Assembly: GCA_964598485.1 (NCBI GenBank)
Contig: CAZRCD010000002.1
Location: 1 to 64,000, forward strand
Reading direction: 5' to 3'
DNA length: 64,000 nucleotides
Source of the DNA: SOJA01 sp964598485
Lineage (GTDB): Archaea; Thermoproteota; Bathyarchaeia; Bathyarchaeales; Bathycorpusculaceae
In this document: positions 45,105-54,120 of the stretch, one piece after another
Position numbering within the stretch: the stretch's first letter is position 1
Layout of the letters: each line of letters opens with the position of its first letter
Position numbers and translations under genes: made by a program
Notes under the pieces: generated by a model
Seen by the model: the letters and a program-made list of their open reading frames with translations, nothing else
What the model was told of the DNA's origin: nothing
The model's database searches: none

Positions 45105-46580
45105 TTACTCTTCTTCTTTTGGGGGCCACTTTTCGTCCAGAAACTTCGCTATTCCAGATGAATCCCTTGGACCTACCATAACGTGCCAACCAGGTAAACC
45201 AACGTTCTTCAATTCGTCCTCTGTCGCTCCGCTTAACCTAGCAGCCATACCTGGTATAATCAGGTGCTTGTGCTTAATTTTCTCCGCTATCCCCGAGTTC
45301 TTTACCGCCTCTGCGATCGATTCTGCTGTCAGATACCTCCCAGCTACGGCGCTTTCCACGCTGATTCCTTCGGTATCCGCTACGATCAGATAATAGTTGC
45401 CGCCAAACTTCTTAAGGTCTGACTCAACCGTGAAGTACGTTAGGGCGTAGTTTGTGGTTAGCATCAACGGCGACATCTCATTAGGCTTTCCAAACGTATA
45501 TAGCTCGGCATCAACTGAAACTGGCTTTCTAGGGTCTGTGTAAATGTTAAACTTCCATATGGCAATAGGTAGTTGAGTCCATCCATCAAGACTGTGCATT
45601 ATTAGTACGTCGGCATATCTGGTCATTAACGTGGCTGCTACGTATGCCTCCTTCCACGCTAGCATCTCCTTTGAGTCTTTTCCGCTCAACCAAGCTGTGA
45701 TTGGCGTCCCGATAAGGGGGAAGCCGAACATTTCATCTCCGCCTTTACACGCATTCCTTCTCACCATAGTGAAATTATTGACAGCGTCCGATAGCCCCTC
45801 ATCAGAGAACGTTCCAGGGTCCAGCACCAAATCCTCGACCCCATACTGGATTAGAGTCTTTGATAGGGACCGGAGAAGATTGAGGTCGTTCGGGGCAAAT
45901 ATGGTTAAAGGACAATCGTACATCAACGCCAAATCAGCCATCTCTTTCCAGTTTTCCTTGGTTGCCGCATAAATCAACGGCCTTCTACCTGAAGCCGCTA
46001 CCAGTCCAGCCTCCATGACGTTAGGGTCTAACGAGCATAGAATCAGCGGCATTTCCGTGGCTTCGGCAACGATGCCCACGGCTGACCTGAAGGTTGTTGG
46101 GTCATTCGATGTTGATCTGACAGCTATCATGTCGAGTTTAAGCTCTCTCCCAATATATTCGTATAAGAAATTCTCAACTTTCTTCACCCTGTCTAGGAGA
46201 GCTTCTTCACCGGAAAATCTAGGGCGCGGAGGCATATCGTCGGTCACATCGAAGGCGAGGGACACCGGGTTGTGGTATGTGAACTCATGACGGTACATGA
46301 CAAGCTTGCCTCCTATCTTGACCGCGCGATCCCCAGTGCCGATTATTATTTCCTTAATCACCGGTGCAAGCATCTCTTTAAGTTTCTTGTACTCCTTTTC
46401 GTGTTCCTTCTCTAGGATCGGGGGGCAGTCTTCTATGGGGACCTCTCTGTTGACCAGCTTGGCCGCGAATGCCATGCAGTTTGCTTCTCCACACTGCTTG
46501 CAGTTTGTTCTGGGAAGTAGCATATACACATCGATGGGACTGAGTGTTCTTACACCTTTCTTAATCTCCCTCTCACTCAT
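45105..46580 (-). CDS. cdhE: ACDS gamma subunit, large corrinoid Fe-S protein subunit
   Basis: Carries the corrinoid and a [4Fe-4S] cluster and moves the methyl group from the pterin to the A cluster. The N-terminal cluster domain has C27, C30, C35 and C52 (NCKQCGEANC ... EDCPP); then a TIM barrel and a C-terminal corrinoid-binding region. AAGGAGGAG lies 5 nt before ATG 46578-46580, so the upstream in-frame ATG at 46607 is rejected. Last gene of cdhABCDE, 13 nt after cdhD. Confidence 0.96.
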   Translation of the reverse strand: MSEREIKKGVRTLSPIDVYMLLPRTNCKQCGEANCMAFAAKLVNREVPIEDCPPILEKEHEKEYKKLKEMLAPVIKEIIIGTGDRAVKIGGKLVMYRHEFTYHNPVSLAFDVTDDMPPRPRFSGEEALLDRVKKVENFLYEYIGRELKLDMIAVRSTSNDPTTFRSAVGIVAEATEMPLILCSLDPNVMEAGLVAASGRRPLIYAATKENWKEMADLALMYDCPLTIFAPNDLNLLRSLSKTLIQYGVEDLVLDPGTFSDEGLSDAVNNFTMVRRNACKGGDEMFGFPLIGTPITAWLSGKDSKEMLAWKEAYVAATLMTRYADVLIMHSLDGWTQLPIAIWKFNIYTDPRKPVSVDAELYTFGKPNEMSPLMLTTNYALTYFTVESDLKKFGGNYYLIVADTEGISVESAVAGRYLTAESIAEAVKNSGIAEKIKHKHLIIPGMAARLSGATEDELKNVGLPGWHVMVGPRDSSGIAKFLDEKWPPKEEE

Positions 46581-46593
46581 ATCTGCTCCTCCT

Positions 46594-47841
46594 TTACATT
46601 CTTGCATTGACCCAGTTAGCTATCTTCTCGGGTTTGGCGTTACCTCTGCTCATAAGCTGCTCTTTGAGTTTCCTCATAGTCTTAATGGCGTCAGGGTGCA
46701 TCATCATGAACACGTCAACGCCGGCTAAGAGCAGGGTCAGCGCAGTTATTGTCTCCCATATGGGACCTCTGAGTTGTCTCGGCTCCCACTCGGGACCCAG
46801 CTTCATCCAAGCCTCCCTTGCAGCCCAGGCGTTCGTGGTGCCGGCTAGGACTGGGTGCTGAAGCTCTGAGTCTCCCATTAACGCCGCAATTCTGGCGCGC
46901 TCGTGGATAGTGAATGAGTATTCAAGTCCGTAGCCTAGGGCAGCCGTCGTCAAGTCCATTAGTATGTTGCCTTCGGGTATGTGATCGTAGAGTTTTCTGT
47001 TCAGCTCCTTGGCTCGATTCAAGTCTAGGGCTGTGAATGCTAGCACTAATTGTCCATATTTAGCAGCTGCTTTTACCACGCCGTCGAGGACGCCGGCCTC
47101 GCCCATGTCCAATGTAAGGGAGCTGAGCAAAACTCTCTCGCCCTCAGCCACCTCGGCAACCTTCGTGAAAACCGCGGCGTCTTTCTTTGGATCACCACAA
47201 CCCCCAATGATGAGGGGAACGTCTACTGCCTGCAGTACCTCTTCCACGGTTTTTGCAGCCTCTGCCGGTTGTGCATCTTTAATAAGCGGGTCTGTGCTCA
47301 GCAAATGCACCGAAATCAAATCAGCCCCCCAGTCATCAACAGCCATTTTGGCCCACGCAGCAGTGTCTTCCCAAACCTCCTCTACATGCATTCTTATAGC
47401 CTTCGGAAGTCGCACTTTCATGTCAAATGTGTCCACGGCAATTACAGGCGGATGAGGAGGAACCTTCTGAAACAGATAAAACGCCGGGCTAGTCGACCCT
47501 CCAATCGTTATCGCTTTTCCACGGGAACCTCCTTCGCCCTTGGTAGCTCCAAGCGTTACTTCCCTAATCTGTCCAGGATATTCTTGGACAAAGGGCTTGA
47601 AGGGAGCTTCCAAAATTGCTGTAGGCTTCACCTTTGGCGGTGCAAGCACCGCGGGTGGTGTAACAGCTTTCAGTGCAGCCGGGGCTAAAGCTGATGGCTG
47701 CAAGATAAGCTCTCCAATCTGAAATTCAACGTCCTCGAGTTCGATTTCCCCTTTACCCTCTATGCCCAGAAGCTCCAGTAACTTAGCAAGCTGGGTGACA
47801 GCGTTTTTCTCCTTTTCCTCTTCTTCTCCCAAGGTTTTCAC
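46594..47841 (-). CDS. cdhD: ACDS delta subunit, small corrinoid Fe-S protein subunit
   Basis: TIM-barrel partner of CdhE that binds the corrinoid from the lower side and presents the methyl group. 415 aa; residues about 1-90 are a variable N-terminal part, after which the barrel begins at GGSTSPAFYLFQK and includes VPLIIGGCGDPKKD. Overlaps cdhC by 4 nt (ATGA), a sign of coupled translation. Confidence 0.95.
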   Translation of the reverse strand: MKTLGEEEEKEKNAVTQLAKLLELLGIEGKGEIELEDVEFQIGELILQPSALAPAALKAVTPPAVLAPPKVKPTAILEAPFKPFVQEYPGQIREVTLGATKGEGGSRGKAITIGGSTSPAFYLFQKVPPHPPVIAVDTFDMKVRLPKAIRMHVEEVWEDTAAWAKMAVDDWGADLISVHLLSTDPLIKDAQPAEAAKTVEEVLQAVDVPLIIGGCGDPKKDAAVFTKVAEVAEGERVLLSSLTLDMGEAGVLDGVVKAAAKYGQLVLAFTALDLNRAKELNRKLYDHIPEGNILMDLTTAALGYGLEYSFTIHERARIAALMGDSELQHPVLAGTTNAWAAREAWMKLGPEWEPRQLRGPIWETITALTLLLAGVDVFMMMHPDAIKTMRKLKEQLMSRGNAKPEKIANWVNARM

Positions 47842-49238
47842 TTCTCCATTCTTCGGATAATAACTTTCTTGGCGTGAATCTTTGCGTCTTTGAGAATTAT
47901 CTTGAAACCCCCAGCGGCGATTGGTACTCCAGAAACCGGCACTTCTAGTGCCGCTTCGGCCTCTACTTCCTCCACCTCAGGCGCCACTTCAACCGGTATA
48001 GCCTTCCATCTTTCGACAACCGGATGCGCCGTCTTTTCAAGAAAGCCCTTCAACTCATCAATTGTACTAACGTCGGTTTCTGTGGCTATCTTATCAACTA
48101 CGTCCTCCGATATGAAATCTTTAACGCGTTCCTTGACGCTGGATGGCATCCAAACTATGCGGTTCCAACCGTCATCAACCTGAAGAAACTTTGGAGACCT
48201 CATATATTCGATGGATAAGCCGTGGAAACCGTCTACTTGCCGTCCTCCAGCAGTTGCGTCCGCCATGGTTGAGAAAGGCAGCCCATTCACGGTTCTCTCC
48301 TTGAAACCCCTGTCAACGATTCCCATACCATCAACCTCGGGGATATAGAAAGCTATGGCCTCGAAGCATCCGCATGATGTGTGGGGATATAACTCTTGGT
48401 CGGGTTTGTGTTGTGAGGTATAAAGCTGGACTCGCGTAATTTCTCCCATCGTGTTTTCTCTTAAAGATTTATTAGCCCCTGACCATTCACCCTTAAAAGC
48501 ATCGAGGCACTCGCCTCTTTCGATCTTGAAAATTGGGCCCTTTGGGTCCACCCGCGCCGCAGCTCTGCCGTCGAACCAACTGATGGCACCGCAGTTAGCG
48601 TACCTTTGAGGTGTGATGATGCAAGAGTGGGTTGGAGCAAAGGATTGGCATAAATTGCACCCATAGAACTCTTCGACGTCCTCATCTTTTAATCCTCTAG
48701 CCTTGGCGTCTCTAGCATCATAGATCTCCATGGCCTTTTTCTTCATTTCCTTAACTTTTTCTGGGTCGGTATAGAATGTTGTTTGTATTTTCTCGATAAA
48801 CGGTAGATCACTTTTGAACAACCTGTGCAAGACCTTGCCTATCAATTTGAAAGAATTCAATCCTCTTTCGAAGGATTTCTTTCCTAACCTCAGCCATATG
48901 TCGTATCTCTGATTCAGGTGCATGAAGCCCTCAATGTAGTTGCAGAATTCGTGGACTCTTCTTTCTATGACGCCTTCAAGTTCTTCTTCAACTTCTTTCC
49001 CCGCGACTTCAATCCATATTCCGAAGGGGTACCTGCCTCCAGGCTCTAAATCTTTGAGGTCGGGTCCGATCACAGTTATTTTTTCGTCTTCGATCTCGTT
49101 CATGCTCCTGCTTTTTACAACCTCAAACTTCGCTTCAATTTTTGGGCCTCCGAGCTCAACGTGCATCTGGTGTCTTCGAATCCTTTCTCCCTCGTAGATC
49201 ACGCCGACGTCAACCGGTATATCCTCAAACATAGCCAT
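47838..49238 (-). CDS. cdhC: ACDS beta subunit, acetyl-CoA synthase
   Basis: Forms acetyl-CoA from CO, methyl and CoA at the nickel A cluster. Cluster cysteines are all present: C194, C197, C206, C216 for the Fe-S part, with C289-G-C291 for nickel. At 466 aa it is the archaeal form, lacking the bacterial N-terminal CODH-interacting domain. The C-terminus (about 400-466) is hydrophobic and low in conservation. One nt separates it from cdhB. Confidence 0.97.
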   Translation of the reverse strand: MAMFEDIPVDVGVIYEGERIRRHQMHVELGGPKIEAKFEVVKSRSMNEIEDEKITVIGPDLKDLEPGGRYPFGIWIEVAGKEVEEELEGVIERRVHEFCNYIEGFMHLNQRYDIWLRLGKKSFERGLNSFKLIGKVLHRLFKSDLPFIEKIQTTFYTDPEKVKEMKKKAMEIYDARDAKARGLKDEDVEEFYGCNLCQSFAPTHSCIITPQRYANCGAISWFDGRAAARVDPKGPIFKIERGECLDAFKGEWSGANKSLRENTMGEITRVQLYTSQHKPDQELYPHTSCGCFEAIAFYIPEVDGMGIVDRGFKERTVNGLPFSTMADATAGGRQVDGFHGLSIEYMRSPKFLQVDDGWNRIVWMPSSVKERVKDFISEDVVDKIATETDVSTIDELKGFLEKTAHPVVERWKAIPVEVAPEVEEVEAEAALEVPVSGVPIAAGGFKIILKDAKIHAKKVIIRRMEK

Positions 49239-49239
49239 C

Positions 49240-49785
49240 TTATTTCTCTCCTAACATACGTATGACATCCTCAAGATTTTTGTTCCAATCCTCAATCTTC
49301 ATGTTCGGAAAAGACCATGTAGCATGAGGCTGATAAAACCTATCTACACTGATTGTCGTAAGGTGTTTGTAAGCAAAGTGCTTAAGCCCAGACAGAATAA
49401 GCCACTCCATATAATACTGCATCCCCATGAACAACGCAAGATCGTACTGCCCTTCACCATCAACACCATTCCACTCCGAATCCTTAAGTCTATTGCCAAT
49501 ATCCATCGCTGGCATCCAAGCCGCTGGATGAAAACCCCTCTTAATGAACTCGCCCACTATGTGAGCCGTAGCAACCACCGGTATTTCTGCGGCCTTGGCG
49601 AGACCAATTGCAAAGTCAATCGCCTTTTTCTCGCCCAATTCGATTTCAACAGCCTTGTGTCCAACAACGAAGATGGGGCGCTCAGCTTTCTTTATCATGG
49701 CGACGACGACCGCCGGTTTCGTGATAACGTGGGCCTTCATCGGACCTGGTATTTCAGCTGTCTGCCACGGTTCTGCCCTAGCCAT
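49240..49785 (-). CDS. cdhB: ACDS epsilon subunit
   Basis: Small flavodoxin-like partner of CODH in archaeal complexes; probably mediates electron transfer or stabilises CdhA. 181 aa, full length, with the typical KPAVVVAMIKKAERPIFVVG segment and GEFIKRGFHPAAWM. Sits between cdhA and cdhC with gaps of 2 and 1 nt. Confidence 0.94.
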   Translation of the reverse strand: MARAEPWQTAEIPGPMKAHVITKPAVVVAMIKKAERPIFVVGHKAVEIELGEKKAIDFAIGLAKAAEIPVVATAHIVGEFIKRGFHPAAWMPAMDIGNRLKDSEWNGVDGEGQYDLALFMGMQYYMEWLILSGLKHFAYKHLTTISVDRFYQPHATWSFPNMKIEDWNKNLEDVIRMLGEK

Positions 49786-49787
49786 CT

Positions 49788-52154
49788 TTACTCCTTCACC
49801 TTCCTAATTAGCCTTGGCAGCAGGGTTGGAATGTTTATAATTCTGCCCTCCTTCCACTTCTCTTTCTCCAAAACCTTTAGAATTTCGTCTTTCATGGTTA
49901 TCGGTATGTCTGCCTTGGTGCGGACGAAAAGGCGGATGTCGTCGGGAAGTACTCCGTAGAGTCGTTTGTGCAGGTCTATGTAGTGTGTGAGCTTTATGGC
50001 CCGTCCCTTCGTTGTGTCGGCGGGCCTTATGCAGAGCTTCGCTATCATAACCATTGCCTCCTCCTTTGTTTCAGCCGCGTAGAACAAGTGCTCAGGTGCA
50101 GGGCCAACATAAACCCGGTCCCCGGTGCGGGCGTCATAATCATACCAGTCCCCCTCACGATCCTTCCTACCCATAAGCATGCGTCTATATTTCGACCCGT
50201 GGGGCCCAACTATAACTGGCACTCCTAACCGCCAGAAGCCGCTGGCTATGGAGGCTGCCTTCTGGGACATAGCACCCCATGCAACTCCAACCGCACCAAC
50301 ACGCGTGTAAACGTAGTCGGCAATCTCCTCGTAGTTCGCACGGAGAGGAAGTTTTGCAAAAATACTTGCAATTTTGATCGCTGCCCCGGCTATGTGAGGG
50401 TTGGAGACACATGAACCCACGTTAACTATACCTCCTGCGTCAAAGTCACCCGGGTATTTCTCGTAGAGAGTCTTTCCATCTTCATCTTTTTGCATGGCTA
50501 TGGACATGGCGGCACAGCCTGTAGCGGTTACGATGTATCTACGCTTCGCGAACTCCTCAGCCATCTCTGCAACCTCCTTTCCACCGTGGGGATAGTTGGC
50601 ACATCCTACCAGCGCCACAATTCCAGGAATTTCGCCGAGGACTATGGGGCCACCAACCTTCCTGATTTCTATGTCTTGTATTGCACCCCGTCCAACCCGT
50701 ATCTTAAATTTCTCCTTAATTAAATTCTTTTGTGATACTGCTACCACAAAGCTATGCAGAGGGAAGTCGTTTGGGCAAGCACTGTCGCAACGGGCGCAAC
50801 CGATACAATCTTCGAGAATTTTAGCCAGTGGGTTAAGGTCACCCTTCGCCGCCGCTTTCATGGCATCAGGGATGGGCAAGTCGTTTGGACAGGCTCGCCT
50901 ACACTCGTTGCATTGCGTGCATTCTTTGGCAGCCTTAATGACTTCTTCTATTTCCGGTATGCTCTTGAATTTCTTTCGTTCTGGGGCAACAGCCATCACG
51001 GTCTCAACTGCAACCTCTCCAACTTTCTCTGGGTCTAAAATGAGCACTCCAGGAACCTTTTTCTCCACCAGATCAGATATTATCTCTTTCGCTGGGCTTT
51101 TGGTTCTGTCGTCAAGTCCCAGACAGTTTTTCGAACTAGAGGCAATTACTGGTGCCTTGATTTTTTGGGCCTCGATCAATGCGTCTGCACGGATACACTG
51201 TTCATCCACTACTATTAGATCAGGTATTCCGCTTCTGATATAACGTAACTGCCAAGATATGGGACCCACTATTTTAGCTAGGGAAGAACTGTACCTAGTG
51301 AGATCGATGGCGGTGCAGCATATGCCTACAACCTCAACTTTGTTGTATAACCCCTTGTCTGTTAAGTAGTCGATTATCCCAATTGAGGACGGCACGTTAT
51401 GACCGATAACCAGGATCACGGGTTTAGAGACGTCTGCTACACCCCAGCCTATGTCAGTTAGAGGAGCTTCTGGATCCGCCTTTGGAAAACCATAGGCCGA
51501 AATTTGCACCATATCCGCAACCTCCATTCCAACCTGGTCTATCATCCCTGCATGGAGTACTTTAGACTCGAAATCTAGGTTACTCCCCTCCTGACCTGTA
51601 TGGCAGGCTGAAAGCAGGTGGGTGACCTCGGTTTCGCAGTAGTCTAATACTTCTTCTAGGTCGCCAAGGGTCTTGGGTCTTATCCCTGTAACCAGTCGAG
51701 TTACCGGGGCTTCAACATCAACGCTTATCCCACCCACGTCGATGGGATAACTTCGCCCAAATTTTTCTATCAAGTGTTCAAGCAGGTGTCTGGCGTGGCC
51801 TGTGTGGGTGGCGGCTCCGATGCTGCATGCAAGCAGAACTATGCGGGATTGCTGTGCTGCCATGTTTAGTCCACAGGCTCCGCGCTTGTCCCTTGTTAAG
51901 TCGCATTTCCCCATGGTGCAGAGGCAGCAGACATCACAAAACGGGAGGTAAAACGGCTTATAACGTTGCAGAAGCTTAAAGTCCCACGCTCTTAAATCCG
52001 TGATGGATGGAAACGGGGTCGGACCAACAGGCTCAGCCCAGGTTTCTTCGAAAACTCTTCCAACAGACACCTCAACGTCCTTCATAATCGCGACATCTGT
52101 CTTCAATTCTTTAATCTTTACGTTTACTCCTTTCCTACTCAACCACAAACACAA
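49788..52154 (-). CDS. cdhA: ACDS alpha subunit, CO dehydrogenase
   Basis: Reduces CO2 to CO at a nickel C cluster. Full-length archaeal type (788 aa) with an N-terminal cysteine group CDVCCLCTMGKCDLTRDKRG for the B and D clusters, a two-cluster ferredoxin insert CTQCNECRRACP and CIGCARCDSACP found only in archaeal CdhA, and a C-terminal catalytic part with GCANYPHGGKE and GSCVSNPH. The start is not certain: ATG at 52154 is used here, while the usual N-terminal KIKELKTDV follows AGGAAAGGAG closely. First gene of the cdh operon. Confidence 0.97.
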   Translation of the reverse strand: MCLWLSRKGVNVKIKELKTDVAIMKDVEVSVGRVFEETWAEPVGPTPFPSITDLRAWDFKLLQRYKPFYLPFCDVCCLCTMGKCDLTRDKRGACGLNMAAQQSRIVLLACSIGAATHTGHARHLLEHLIEKFGRSYPIDVGGISVDVEAPVTRLVTGIRPKTLGDLEEVLDYCETEVTHLLSACHTGQEGSNLDFESKVLHAGMIDQVGMEVADMVQISAYGFPKADPEAPLTDIGWGVADVSKPVILVIGHNVPSSIGIIDYLTDKGLYNKVEVVGICCTAIDLTRYSSSLAKIVGPISWQLRYIRSGIPDLIVVDEQCIRADALIEAQKIKAPVIASSSKNCLGLDDRTKSPAKEIISDLVEKKVPGVLILDPEKVGEVAVETVMAVAPERKKFKSIPEIEEVIKAAKECTQCNECRRACPNDLPIPDAMKAAAKGDLNPLAKILEDCIGCARCDSACPNDFPLHSFVVAVSQKNLIKEKFKIRVGRGAIQDIEIRKVGGPIVLGEIPGIVALVGCANYPHGGKEVAEMAEEFAKRRYIVTATGCAAMSIAMQKDEDGKTLYEKYPGDFDAGGIVNVGSCVSNPHIAGAAIKIASIFAKLPLRANYEEIADYVYTRVGAVGVAWGAMSQKAASIASGFWRLGVPVIVGPHGSKYRRMLMGRKDREGDWYDYDARTGDRVYVGPAPEHLFYAAETKEEAMVMIAKLCIRPADTTKGRAIKLTHYIDLHKRLYGVLPDDIRLFVRTKADIPITMKDEILKVLEKEKWKEGRIINIPTLLPRLIRKVKE

Positions 52155-52274
52155 CCGAAGATTTTGAAGATGTAATGTTAGTGGCAGATTATTTTAAGTT
52201 TTTGTAGAAATATATTCTAGATATTACTTATCCGATTTTCCAGTAAACTTAGCTTAAATATGGACAGGTACCAT

Positions 52275-53081
52275 CTACTGCTTAATATAACCAGCATTTT
52301 CCATTACTTTCTTCACAGAAATGTACGCCAAAGAATCTGAAGGTAAATCCAACAACGACTTTCCGGAAAGAACGTACTCTTCAACCTTTTCATCACAAGC
52401 TATCTTTCCCAAATATTCCAGCTGTGTCACCTTTTTGGCTTGACTCTCTAGGTGTGCCGGAAACCTGAAACCGCCGATAAGGTAGAAGTTTTCGAAGTCT
52501 ATCTTCACTTCTTTGGCTACGCGATATGCACGTCTAACATGATCAAAGGATTTCTTGGAGGGATCAATTACGTCGAAGACATCGTCAATCCTTGCTGAAA
52601 TTCTCCGATTTAGATGTTCCAAGCCTGCTGGGGAATCCATAAGCACGTACCTGTAGTTTTTGGTTAGAGACTCTAAAGCCCCCTTCAGAGCTGCATCTGG
52701 CAGACAGTAGCATCCTTCAATCCATTTTGTTCCGACAGCGATGAAATCGAAGTATTCGCCTTCGTACATGCTTTTTGCCCAGATCTTGCTTTCAATTCGT
52801 TCAGTGGGTGGAATACCAACGGTGGTTCCACTCCCTTCTATGAAGGTTTCCACAAGCAATTCTGAAATGCTCTTCTTTCCACTCTCTTCTAAGTCCACGC
52901 CTACCATCTCGCCAAGGTTTTGGTCTGGATCAACATCCACCAAAAGCATGGGAGTATCTCCAATTTCAATAAGGTATTTAGTCATCAAAGCAACGAAGCT
53001 TGTCTTTCCAGTTCCACCGCGACCCATGGTGACAAGCCTTTTCAATTTCTCTTCATCTCCGTTGCCAATAATCTCTTTCAA
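52275..53081 (-). CDS. cooC: CooC-type ATPase (2), unusual P-loop
   Basis: 268 aa, MinD/CooC-like. The nickel CxC motif is C124-Y-C126 (EGCYCLPD). The Walker A reads GRGGTGKTS (residues 20-28) where CooC normally has GKGG; the signature lysine is replaced by arginine, which may change ATP-driven dimerisation. Position directly upstream of cdhA argues for CODH nickel loading. Confidence 0.9.
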   Translation of the reverse strand: MKEIIGNGDEEKLKRLVTMGRGGTGKTSFVALMTKYLIEIGDTPMLLVDVDPDQNLGEMVGVDLEESGKKSISELLVETFIEGSGTTVGIPPTERIESKIWAKSMYEGEYFDFIAVGTKWIEGCYCLPDAALKGALESLTKNYRYVLMDSPAGLEHLNRRISARIDDVFDVIDPSKKSFDHVRRAYRVAKEVKIDFENFYLIGGFRFPAHLESQAKKVTQLEYLGKIACDEKVEEYVLSGKSLLDLPSDSLAYISVKKVMENAGYIKQ

Positions 53082-53085
53082 CTTA

Positions 53086-53865
53086 CTAGTTATCTTTTAT
53101 GGCAAGCTCTTCACTCAAATTTTGTATGACTCGCACAGCAGCTGATTCCTTGTATGTAAGAGGTGTTTCTCCACGCATCTCTGCCTCTACCACGGTTTGG
53201 TCGAAAGGTACAAGATCAAGGGTTGTCAAGCCATTTTTTTTAGCAAATTCTTCGACAGTTTCTTTTTGAATTTGGTTTCCTATCTTGTTTCCAACCAAAA
53301 AGACCTGTTTTATACCTGCGTTTGTAGCTAGATTATGGATGTGCTTGGCAGTTTCAAGGGCTTTCATGTTCGCATCTGCGACAACCAGCATAGTATCCAC
53401 ATGTTGCGCTGTCCCTCTGCCTAAATGCTCAACACCTGCCTCCATGTCGAGGATAACTGCCTCATTTCGTTCCACCACCAAATGGCGGAGCAAAGCACGA
53501 ACAACGGTATTGGCTGGACAAGTACATCCTGAACCCACAGAACGCACAGTACCCATGACAATCAAGTTCACCCCGAAGGGAGTTTTCACCGAAAAGTCAC
53601 GGACAATATCGTTCACCGTAAAGGAGAGACGGTAAACACCTGAATACCCTGTGCTTGTTTTAGATTGGATCAGTTCCTTGTTCTCTGATATCGGCAGTAT
53701 GTTGCGCGCTTCTTCTAATGGCAAACCTAGAGTCAAAGCAAGATTCGGCGAAGGATCAGCATCAATAGCGATTGTTTTCAGCCCCTTACTTGCGAAGGAG
53801 TATGCTAGACCTCCAGCGATCAAGGTTTTGCCTACACCACCCTTACCAGAAACCGCAATTTTCAC
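53086..53865 (-). CDS. cooC: CooC-type nickel-insertion ATPase (3)
   Basis: 259 aa from GTG at 53863-53865 (preceded by AGGGGAA). The frame is open to 54108 but that part has no similarity. Walker A GKGGVGKT at residues 7-14, CxC is C114-T-C116 (GSGCTCPANT), then the MEAGVEHLGRG segment of CooC. It precedes the second ATPase by 4 nt. Together with the copy at 37.8 kb, three CooC paralogues are present. Confidence 0.92.
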   Translation of the reverse strand: MKIAVSGKGGVGKTLIAGGLAYSFASKGLKTIAIDADPSPNLALTLGLPLEEARNILPISENKELIQSKTSTGYSGVYRLSFTVNDIVRDFSVKTPFGVNLIVMGTVRSVGSGCTCPANTVVRALLRHLVVERNEAVILDMEAGVEHLGRGTAQHVDTMLVVADANMKALETAKHIHNLATNAGIKQVFLVGNKIGNQIQKETVEEFAKKNGLTTLDLVPFDQTVVEAEMRGETPLTYKESAAVRVIQNLSEELAIKDN

Positions 53866-54120
53866 TCCATTTCCCCTGCCTTGGTTGATCCTTACAAACT
53901 TATTTACGTTTTCACCAAATTTAATTCTTCTATTATGACAATTCATTTTTCGTGAATTTAGACTCTTCAGTATAGAAACACATATTCCAAAACTTGCGCA
54001 TGAAGATGGATATTGAGACGAAAGAAAGAGTGAGAGAGGCAAACGAGTAGCCATCTTACACTGTGCCCACCAGAAAAGTGGAGAAAACTCGCCAAGCTCG
54101 AAAAACAAAGCAGGAAAGAT

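Noticed and set aside
44901..45161. 86-codon frame between the RAM protein and cdhE
   Set aside because: Hydrophobic but unlike a protein family, overlaps the end of cdhE and has no ribosome site.
47050..47688. 212-codon plus-strand frame within cdhD
   Set aside because: Antisense shadow of a well-identified gene; no protein-like motifs.
53866..54108. N-terminal extension of the third CooC ATPase
   Set aside because: CooC proteins begin at MKIAVSGKGG; a GTG with a good ribosome site exists there and the upstream residues look non-coding.
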